Origin: Malachius bipustulatus
Taxonomy: Eukaryota; Arthropoda; Insecta; Coleoptera; Melyridae
Reading direction: 5' to 3'
DNA: 64,000 bases
NCBI GenBank assembly: GCA_910589415.1
Contig: OU342630.1
Coordinates: forward strand, 65,840,186 to 65,904,185
Shown one piece after another: positions 55,931 to 64,000 of the stretch (its first letter is position 1; every line of letters starts with the position of its first letter). The position numbers and the translations under genes are program-made. The notes under the pieces were generated by a model. That model ran no database searches, was not told where the DNA came from, and saw nothing but the letters and a program-made list of their open reading frames with translations.

Positions 55931-56712
55931 ATACAGGGTGTTATGTAATTGAATGTCAATATTTAAGGGGGTGATTTTAGGGTCCATTTGAAGAAGAAAA
56001 CTTCATATGAACGTATGTCCTAAAAGTCTTAACTTTTGAGATACAGAGTGGTAAGTTTTATTAAAATAGGTAAATCATTTTTTCGTAATATCTGTAGTAC
56101 CGCTCTGGATATTTTGATGAAATTTCGTATACAGGTATTACTCATCAAGGGGCATTTTTTCATGTACCACGTTTCATTTTATTTCTATTAGTGACGATGG
56201 TGCACGATGGTGCAGAATTTTACCGGCATATTTTAGCAGACATTGATGGTACTCCACTGATTTCTGTTCAAATAGAAATCATTTTTGGAATCCCCATTCA
56301 TTTCCAAGCAAATTTGATTACTTATATTTTTTCAGTCCTCCGATGCACGGTTTTCGCCTAAAAAAATAAAATCTGTCTCTACATGGTCATAAGATTATCG
56401 TTAAAATGATAATAAAAATATAAAATTATGCAGGTAAAATTCTGCACGATAGTCACTAGTGGAGATAAAACGAAATGTGGTACATGAAAAAATGCCTCTT
56501 GATGAGTAATACCTGTCTATTAAATTTCATTAAAATATCCAGAGCGGTATTACAGATGTTATGAAAAAATTAATTATTTTAATAAAACTTTACCACCCTG
56601 TATCACAAAAGTTAAGACTTTTAGGACATACGTTCTTATGAAGTTTTCTTCTTAAAATGGACCCAAAAATCACCCCCTTAAATTTTGACATCAATTACAA
56701 AACACCCTGTAT
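55931..56712. mobile_element. Foldback element, TACAGGGTGTTATG ends
   Basis: Inverted arms of nearly 300 bp (55931-56236 and 56426-56712) share 'aagggggtgatttt', 'gaagaagaaaacttcat' (variants) and 'gcattttttcatgtaccac'. Each arm includes an inner terminus-like motif (GATACAGAGTGG, about 56040, and its partner CCACCCTGTATC). Non-coding. First of four foldbacks in 5.4 kb. Confidence 0.8.
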
Positions 56713-56847
56713 ATGGTTTCACATCCTATTAAAACATGCCAAAATCTAAAAAATATCTAAACTACTTTCGTAGATAATACCTAAAAAATAACTATTCAAA
56801 AAAAAAACACCCTGTAGAAGAAATGTGAGCCGTTGCGGATTCAGATA

Positions 56848-57727
56848 TACAGGGTGTCCCAGCTTATTCGAAGCGGTCTCTGTAGGCCAAACGATATGGA
56901 CTTTTTCAAAAAACTTTTTGAAAATTCAAGTACAGAATCACAATGGCCATAATTTAAAATTATTTTGGAGTATACAGAGTGTCCCATATAACAGTGGCAT
57001 ATCAAAGTTATGTTTTTTTAAATGGAATGCTCCTATGTTATTGCATTTTTAGATTGTCTGAGAAGAAAAAATAAGATTGGCTTTTAAAGTTGGTGTTTAA
57101 ATTCAGAAGTTTTTGAGTTATAAACACGTGAAAATCGTCATTTTTCAAGTTCAAGGCCCTGTACAATGAAAACGGTTCAAGATAGAGAAAAACGGCTTAC
57201 ATGTCCCTATTTTAACTTTTTATGTACTATCCTATGGTATAGAAACATTTGCATTTTCTTTGATTTCTTTATTTGGCGACGCGTGGAGAAATCTCAGAAT
57301 TTTTCAATTTTTTTATCACCCTGTATAAATATTTCATCTACATCATAAGATAGTACATGAAAAGTTAAAATGACATGTAAGTCGTTTTTCTCTATCTTCA
57401 GCCGTTTTCGTTGTACAGGGTCTTGAACTTGAAAAATGACGATTTTCACTTGTTTATAACTCAAAAACTTCTGAATTTAAACACCAACTGTAAAAGCCAA
57501 TCTTTATTTCTCTTCTCAGACAATCTAAAAATGCAATAACATAGGAGCATTCCATTTAAAAAAACATAACTTTGATATGCCACTGTTATATGGGACACTC
57601 TGTATAGTCCAAAATAATTTTAAATTATGGTCATTGTGATTCTGTACTTCAATTTTCAAAAAGTTTTTTGAAAAAGTCCATCGTTTGACCTACAGAGACC
57701 GCTTCGAATAAGCTGGGACACCCTGTA
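56848..57727. mobile_element. Foldback element, TACAGGGTGTCCCAGC ends
   Basis: Arms of about 395 bp (56848-57245 and 57340-57727) are near-perfect reverse complements starting TACAGGGTGTCCCAGCTTAT. Inner terminus motifs lie at about 56971 (TATACAGAGTGTCCC) and at the centre (CACCCTGTATAAAT, 57318). A GAAAACGGTTC motif occurs in each arm. Open frames over it simply translate the repeat. Non-autonomous. Confidence 0.85.
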
Positions 57728-58793
57728 TTTGTTGTCTAAATTATTCATCAGAGAAAGGGCATGTAGCTCGAAAACGGTTGACATTTCGAAAAAAAACTAC
57801 GGAATAAAAGTTTTAGTAATTTTATGAGTCTTTATTTATTATAAGGAAAATTTTCCCCTGCGATGCACTGCACCGTTTTCGAGTTATAAGCGGAAGCCCA
57901 AAAATCAGGATCTTTTCCCCTCCCCTTTCCCTTTCTCACCAGGAATTTTGGTATGTTCATACCCTAAGCACTCTGAACAAGTTTCAAAGGAATCGCTTAT
58001 GGTACCTACCTGCCTCACGCAGTCTACGCCTCCTTTTGGGCCATTCATTGACTGGCCCAAATTGACTCTATTACTTCTGAAGTCAAAAATATTTTTATAT
58101 CAAATATCAATAAAAACCGGATTTTTATACTGAAAACACTATGCTGAGTTTTTCTGACGGGTCTTTCTTAAATCGGAAATATTGTTGACAAATACTCGAC
58201 CTAAATATTTAAATTTTTCAGGTATAGGTACACTGGCGGATATAGTCGTATCAAATAAGTCAAAAAATCGCTGTTTAAAGGTAAATTTTCCCTATGCAAT
58301 GAGATCTTTATGAAGAAGTGTTGAGACTGTATGAACTTATTTTTCTCAAGGTTCACTCGAAGACAATAAGGGTGCTTTTTTTGATGAAAAATTGAGTAAA
58401 TTTTGGTAGAATACAAATTAAATAATAATCAAATTCCATGTGACTAAACATCTGATGTAGAGCTAAAAAGTTCCTACAATAATTGAGGCTCTCATACTTT
58501 TTTGCAAAATCGAGCATATAGTTTGCCGCTAGAGAGTACAATAAGACCATACTTAAATATATTTTTGAGCATTTTCTTAGATTTTCGACCAAATATTAAT
58601 TTTCTTTGCATTAAATATCAAACGAGCATTGAAATTTAAAATAAGGCAAAAAATTATGCGTTAAAAATTGAGCACCCTCTAGCGGCGAAACGATGCTGGT
58701 TTCGTAAAAGCAATGAAACCAACGTTTAGGGGAGTTTTACGCCGTACAACTTTAGTCCTATAGAGTTTTACATCAAAATACATAGTATAGGTT
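57728..58793. repeat. Foldback-style debris between elements
   Basis: CGAAAACGG (57769) and CCGTTTTCGAG (57873) are the recurrent internal motifs of this class, but no paired ends were found. The minus-strand frames at 58201-58592 are low-complexity. Confidence 0.45.
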
Positions 58794-59505
58794 CGTATAC
58801 ACTGTGTCTCTTGAATTTCTAGACATAGGGAATTCCCATGTTAAAATAAACTATTGGAAATATTGGCTCCCCTAATTATTTTACAGTAAAATGTCAAATG
58901 TAAAACTTCTTAAGGAAAAAAAGCTGCTTCTTATGCTACAATCGCATTTTCATTTGGTTCATCCGTTTTCGAGAAACGCAGGAAAAACTTAACGGTTTTT
59001 CGTAATTTTTCAAGGTTGCTTTGCTTTTGACAGATAATGCTAAAAATTATTAATTGTCAATAACTGATTGTTCAAAAGTAATTTATTCATCATTAAAACT
59101 TTAAGTGGCAAAGTATTACTTTTTAAAGAAAGACTTGCAAAGACTTGTTTATAAAAATGAATTATTACCTACACCATTGAAGAGAAAATAAAATTTATTG
59201 AATGGCATTACTCTGGCAATTCACTTAGAAATATTAGAGATTTGTTATTATCTTATTAGCATTATCTGTCAAAAGCAAAGCAACCTTGAAAAACTACGAA
59301 AAACCGTTCAGTTTTTCCTGATTTTCTCGAAACCGGATGAACCAAATGAAAATCCAATTATAGCATAAGAAGCAGCTTTTTTTCCTTAAGAAGTTTTACA
59401 TTTGACATTTTACTGTAAAATAATTAGGGGAGCCAATATTTACAATAGTTTATTTTAACATGGGAATTCCCTATGTCCAGAAATTCAAGAGACACGGTGT
59501 ATATA
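58794..59505. mobile_element. Foldback element, GTATACACTGTGTCTC ends
   Basis: Arms of about 250 bp (58794-59043 and 59256-59505) match closely through 'tttctagacatagggaattc' and 'aagcagctttttttcctt' (given as either strand). The terminus is a variant, TATACACTGTGTC in place of TATACAGGGTGTC. CCGTTTTCGAGAAAC lies in the left arm at 58963. Non-coding. Confidence 0.8.
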
Positions 59506-60586
59506 TAGGACTTGCATTTGAAAATTAATTTTTGTTAAATAAAAAACCCGAAAGTCACATGGTTTGTACAGAGTGATTTTTAAGAGTTAGCAAAAAATCC
59601 GTTTTTCCCAAGATTGCAGGTCGCAGTTTTAAGTCTAAGAAGCTAACATTTCCTACACCTTTCCTACACTTTTCCTGCATTGAATCATTTGTTATAAAAA
59701 TACATCATTTATCTACGCTTTGTGAAAGACATGCCTATACACAGTCGAAACCTTTCTTCCTAAACAGTTCGCAATGCTGGTAGGAAAAATGTATTTAAAT
59801 TTTTCTAATTTGCAGGGACGTTTTGAAAGGTTCGCTCGGAAGTACCTAAATATTGTTTATCTAACCTGATTTACTGAAAAAAATTCTAAGACCGAAGATC
59901 GTGTTTTTTTTTGGGTCTCAAACATTTTGTAAACAAAAAGTGCGGAAATACAGCTACCCACAATTTATCAACCATAATTCATAGGTCTCGGGATGTAACC
60001 TTATGTGAATAAACGTTATATACCTACATAATTATTTCACTGACGTTTGGGAAAATACATCACATTCAGTGATAATCGTGTTTTAGATAGTTTGTTGCGG
60101 ATACCTATTGGTTTATAATAATGTTACCCCGGTATACCGATATTTATGAGGAACGTGATAAGTTTTCTGCTCCCACTGATGTTATAAAAGCGGCGAAGCC
60201 TGGAAAAGAAGGAAGCTATTTGGATAGATTTTTATTTGATTAAACTATGTAAAATAGTCCGGGGAATGCATGAATCAGTACAAATGAGTTCAGAAGAATT
60301 TTAATTATGTAAATTGAAGCATGTTGCTTGGTTGTTTTCGCAAGGGTTTTTATTACAAGTGAAGTTCTGGAGTGCTTCCACGACGTTATTAAATATGTTT
60401 CTTTATCAATTTGCACTAGTTACATGTTTCGTGTTCGCTTCCTTGTAACTAGAGTAGCAATCTTGCAAAATTACCAAGATTCTTACTCGTAATGAAGATA
60501 GTTCCTACCCCGCGACTGCTTTCATTGCGCAGTGGTACATACATGATTAACATGTCTGAGGATTTATTAATTCTCGCCGGTATTGC
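59506..60586. other. AT-rich stretch, some repeat texture
   Basis: GTACAGAGTGATTTTTAAG at about 59568 could be a lone terminus. TATAAAAGCGGCG at 60185 has no initiator downstream. No gene supported. Confidence 0.45.
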
Positions 60587-61303
60587 TATACAGGGTGATT
60601 CATAATATGTGCGCAGGACTTTAGGATGTGATAGCTCGTTCAAAAACATGAAAAAAGTTCCTATTAACATGAGTCCGCCAACCCACCATTTTCGAAATAC
60701 AGGGTTGTAAGAAAATGTTTTTTTTTTTCAGTTTTTTGACGATTTCTCAGTAACCCTGCTTTTAGATAAAAAACTGAATTTTTGTACATATCCTATCATT
60801 AATATTAATTACTTTTTAAGCTCTGATTAAATTTATTTCATACGGCAGCGGCGGGGATTTTGGGGTTGCTTGAATTTTTTTTGCCCCTAATTTCTACGAC
60901 ACTGCAAAAATTGGCATTACTGTTTTCTGCATAAAAAAGGTACCCTTAGTCAAATGCTCTAATGTGAACTGTTTTCGAGAAAAACGGCATTTTACGATCA
61001 AAAACATAAAAGTGGCAGCATGTTTTGTTGTGGATAAAAACATCACTTATTTTTGATTTTTTTTTATGATTTGTTTCACTGCCACATTTTTTTTATTTGC
61101 TTTCTTAACGTAGGTAATATTAATGACAAAAGATGGGTTCTGTGTCTCAAACAGTTCCTGAGTTATCGCCAAAAAACTCAAAATAATTAATTTTTTTGAC
61201 ACCCTGATCACGAAAACGGTTCTTTTGTGGACCCATGTTAATAGGAACTTTTTTCATATTTTTGAACGAGCTATCACATTCTGATGATGAATCACCCTGT
61301 ATA
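60587..61303. mobile_element. Foldback element, short arms
   Basis: The ends TATACAGGGTGATTCAT and its complement flank arms of about 125 bp sharing GTGATAGCTCGTTCAAAAA and 'aaaaaagttcctattaacatg'. The left arm has a 10-15 bp insertion relative to the right. The interior holds GTTTTCGAGAAAAACGGC (60970) and CGAAAACGGTTC (61211). The first bases of the ends match those of the element at 33863-34685, but the arms differ. Confidence 0.75.
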
Positions 61304-61962
61304 ACAGATTAGTACTACCTAGTTTAATAATTAAAGTTCTTAATGAAAAAAAAAAGTGTGAACTATCAAAAACCATCTCGAGTTTCACTACTTTCTAATA
61401 AATTTTAATAACTTTATTCGGTTCTACATTATTTTTTATATAAAGTTATTATTCTATCTCTTACAATCCATTTAGAGAATTCCTTGGATAATTCTATACA
61501 GTCAGTTCCTAATATATTACGCGTATAAATTACTTAAAATTGCCTAAATCTCTTTCGTGAACATGTTTGTAAATTTGACTACATCAGTTCGGATTTAAGG
61601 ATAATATTAGATTAGCATATAAAATAGGTTCTTCTATGCGTTACATTCTTGTTCGTACTAGATTTCGACCGCGTTGCCACATCTACAACACAATAAAATC
61701 AAACAATTTGGTTCACGATATTTTTAACATTTTGACAATATTTTTAACAAACAACTCTTATAATATTATTTAAAGTATTGTTTTTTTTATGAACCAAAAC
61801 TATTGATAATAAAGAAATTCGGAGTAAAAAAATGCAACCGGCATCAATGACATACCTTATAAATATATCATGATTTATGCCATGAATTGGATTGAATCGA
61901 TACAGTATTAGATAGAAATGAAAACTCCTCTATAATTCAGGTACAAGTAGGAACTGCCTTAC
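61304..61962. other. AT-rich stretch, nothing recognised
   Basis: No element or signal supported. If the neighbouring exon candidates are real, this is intron. Confidence 0.45.
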
Positions 61963-62005
61963 CTATTTGTTACAGTGTATTCACTCATACATCTTCAATG
62001 TTGAT
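61963..62005 (-). other. Splice-bounded 43-bp exon candidate
   Basis: On the minus strand a near-ideal acceptor (TCTTTTCTTGTTTCAG) ends at 62006 and a good donor (AATAG/GTAAGG) follows 43 bases later at 61963. All three frames contain stops, so it would be a 5'-UTR or noncoding exon. The neighbouring minus-strand donor at 62563 has the same orientation, leaving an intron of about 557 bp between them. Confidence 0.35.
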
Positions 62006-62562
62006 CTGAAACAAGAAAAGACATTTGTTAGAGTCGAAATAAATTGGAGTCTAATAAAAATCTTATGTATTCTGTATATCAACTACCTAAGAGTCCAAAT
62101 TGGATCGAATTGAGAGATGTAGTTGTTTTCTAAATTGGAATCCATGTATTTTAAATTGTTTAGGTGGACAACTACCTTGTTACTTTAAAAAGGCTTCATT
62201 ATACAGCGAGAGGAAACAAGCATTTTCTTATGTTTGATATAATAGTTGAATGCAGTATTTTTTACTATCATGATTTTATATAGCTGCATACCAATAGTAT
62301 AGCAATATAAGATATGAATGTAGCAAGATGAGAGAAGAAATCAATTAGGTACCAACCAAATATAATATTATTCGTATTATTATTGTCTCCACAAGCCAAG
62401 GTTGAATGTAAACTATGTTTTTCAAGTATATCAAGTAACATTCTTAAAAATTTAATTTTATTTACTGTTTCGAATAATTTTTTTTACCATTGAGTTTCAG
62501 TAACAGTGCGAAAAGTACAATACACAAATATTGTTTTTTGTGAAATCGTTTCATAAACTTAC
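62006..62562. other. AT-rich; possible intron
   Basis: Nothing recognised. It would be the first intron if the flanking minus-strand exon candidates are real. Confidence 0.35.
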
Positions 62563-62795
62563 CATTTTGATTGTCATTTCAGTTTAAAAAAGACATTCTT
62601 TTAGGCACTTAATTTACATTACAATAATCTTCAATCAATAATCATTCATCGCATTGTCCTTCACATCACATGCATTCAGATTCCAAACTCTTGTTCTTCT
62701 TCACTTTCCTTCTCATCTTATTTCCAGAACATTCAACACGATTAGAATATTTTTAAACTTCCACTGTCCATTTCTGTCTCTAACTCTCCAACTGA
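62563..62795 (-). other. Candidate first noncoding exon, minus strand
   Basis: The minus strand has an initiator-like AGATCAGTTGG with A at about 62795 and, 233 bases downstream, the donor AAATG/GTAAGT at 62563. The stretch is purine-rich, without a long open frame, typical of a 5' UTR or long noncoding RNA. No TATA box sits 30 bp upstream, but the sequence beyond (62820-62960) is GC-richer, with CCGGAAGC (ETS-type). Together with 61963-62005 it could be the 5' end of a transcript running leftward through the window. Confidence 0.3.
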
Positions 62796-63332
62796 TCTTC
62801 CTCTAATCGCTTCCGGAATTACTACACTACTATCTGCTACGATGCAAGGTTTGTTCCCGAAAGTTGACGATAGCGACGCTCTAGACGGACGTTTCTGAAC
62901 GGTCATGTTCCCAAATGTCACATGTCGGCAGATGATAATAATATGTTCTAGACACCAATACCTATCAGTGCAAAGAAATTTAATTTTGTAGCTTTTCTCT
63001 ACGTATTTAGCTCCAATAATGTATACGGAATCTCTTCTTCAACATTTCTAGATGCGACTTAAAAGTTTAGCTTGTGGTCTATTTTTTTTTTTTTACATTT
63101 GTTGAGCTCTTGATAGGCTTTTTTGCGTAACCTCGGACATTAATTTCAGCAACTTCCGGGATAACATTTTGGATTAATTCTGCTTATCATCCACAACTAA
63201 GACTTCGGCTCTTTTATACGGGAAATATAAACACAAATATTTGTTTCGGGATGCAGTTTATCAATATTTTTTTATCTGAAATACATCTAAAAAGTCTGAT
63301 TGAAATTATCAGTGCTGGGATTCGATGGTTCG
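62796..63332. promoter_or_regulatory. Possible divergent promoter region
   Basis: The part 62820-62960 is GC-richer than its surroundings and lies between a minus-strand initiator candidate (62795) and a plus-strand core promoter candidate (63375-63405). Evidence is positional and compositional only. A T run at 63085-63096 and other AT-rich text fill the rest. Confidence 0.25.
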
Positions 63333-63405
63333 TGACGTCAAAATATACAGACAGTGGCGTATATCACAAAAAGCTATAAAAGAACGGAAAATACTCCCAT
63401 CAGTC
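63333..63405 (+). promoter_or_regulatory. CRE + TATA + initiator core promoter candidate
   Basis: TGACGTCA (63333-63340), TATAAAAG (63375-63382) and the initiator TCAGTC (63400-63405, A at 63401-63402) are arranged with insect-typical spacing: TATA about 27 bp and CRE about 65 bp before the start. Three matched elements in register make this the best promoter candidate in the window. Transcription would run right into an antisense retrotransposon fragment that begins at 63431. No coding start was recognised before the window ends. Confidence 0.45.
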
Positions 63406-63430
63406 CATCGCTTCATTTTTTTCCTTTTTA

Positions 63431-63784
63431 GAAAATTCACATGCACTGCAGGGAAATCCCTATAACGCTCTGAGAGCGGTGCATGAGAAGAGATGTCGAT
63501 TCACGTTGGCTTTGAATCGCTGCAGGTTGTATTCGTCGGGAAACACGTCCTTTTGAATGCTATTCCAAAGTGATGCGGTTCTATTAATGAAAGAAGTCCT
63601 GAAATAGGCTGGTACCAGGTGTCACGAGCCAAACATGATACGGATGAGCGTCTGCAACTCGACGTGTATTTCTGTCCGGTCTTGTTCTAGGTGGGATCAA
63701 GCAGGCCACTTTTTTTGAACACTTTCCATAAAAATATTTGTATGTTCGAGAGTGTCTAAATTTTTTGTCAAATCAGGGTCCCCA
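63431..63784 (-). pseudogene. Second CR1/Jockey copy, 3' fragment
   Basis: The sequence aligns with 16996-17378 over its whole length at an estimated 90 percent. It encodes the C-terminal end of the reverse transcriptase ORF and keeps the Trp codon that is a stop in the longer copy, and the natural stop at 63462-63460. A deletion of about 31 bp removes the segment corresponding to about 17306-17337 of the longer copy. The tail is a degenerate T-rich run at 63415-63430. The 5' break is abrupt at 63784, as expected for a short truncated insertion. Confidence 0.88.
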
Positions 63785-64000
63785 TAACAGCATATAGATA
63801 CCTATTCCGCAATTTTAGTGTTGTTTTGTTTCTTAATTTAATGTTGAGTAGGTATATGCTTCTCAAACGTTTTGATCACAAACACATCACTTTGTTTAGT
63901 CGATGGAAAAGTGATGGCATCGAATGGCAACACCGATGAATCAATCACTAATAGAAGAACGTTTTAATGATGTTCGATCAACTAATGAAAGGACGGCTTT
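63785..64000. other. AT-rich right edge, nothing recognised
   Basis: No feature seen up to the window end. Confidence 0.5.

Noticed and set aside
56825..57348. Open frames over the second foldback element as genes
   Set aside because: They translate inverted-repeat DNA that is present twice in opposite orientation.
60180..60195. TATAAAAGCGGCG as promoter
   Set aside because: No initiator at 25-33 bp and no downstream gene.

Overview
KIND OF SEQUENCE: The window reads as AT-rich nuclear DNA of an arthropod, most likely an insect. It has no prokaryotic operons, ribosome-binding sites, rRNA genes or CRISPR arrays. It is full of decayed insect-type transposable elements, palindromic (foldback) elements ending in TACAGGGTG, and short candidate exons or promoters with insect-type signals (TATA box, TCAGT initiator, GTAAGT donors). 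The first 27 bases are a (TCAGG)n run. TCAGG is the telomere unit of many beetles, so Coleoptera is a reasonable but unproven guess. LAYOUT: 1-6 kb is repeat debris plus a possible minus-strand exon at 4858-4950. 6.07-8.36 kb holds one young and one old foldback element. 11.19-11.83 kb is a degenerate tandem array between two direct repeats. 15.3-16.6 kb holds two GC-rich islands. 16.98-19.77 kb is the largest coding object: a 5'-truncated, frameshifted CR1/Jockey-type non-LTR retrotransposon on the minus strand. 19.8-22.1 kb is foldback debris containing a 280-bp palindrome. 25.5-26.7 kb holds a mariner/Tc1-type transposase corpse and a probable Penelope-like remnant. 30.6-31.64 kb is a second dead non-LTR element. 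32.6-34.7 kb holds two more foldbacks. 35.0-38.4 kb contains three GC islands and a minisatellite. 40.5-43.8 kb is a nested composite: a dead BEL/Pao integrase split by a Harbinger element that itself hosts another Harbinger copy, and by a foldback element that appears to host a solo LTR. 46.8-54.6 kb is mostly unique AT-rich DNA with GC islands, a small MITE and an R1-clade remnant. 55.9-61.3 kb carries four long foldbacks. The right edge (61.9-63.8 kb) has two splice-bounded minus-strand exon candidates, a plus-strand TATA/initiator promoter candidate and a second short copy of the CR1/Jockey element. HOW IT FITS TOGETHER: I recognise no intact host protein-coding gene. The simplest reading (inference) is a gene desert or a very long intron, possibly of a minus-strand gene with 5' exons near 62-62.8 kb, with GC-rich islands as candidate regulatory elements and heavy transposon infill. 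The most unusual content is the set of foldback elements that share TACAGGGTG ends and an internal CGAAAACGG-type motif while their arms differ, and the multi-layer nest at 40.5-43.8 kb. Open frames of 60-150 codons elsewhere are mostly low-complexity AT-rich translations, and I do not call them genes.
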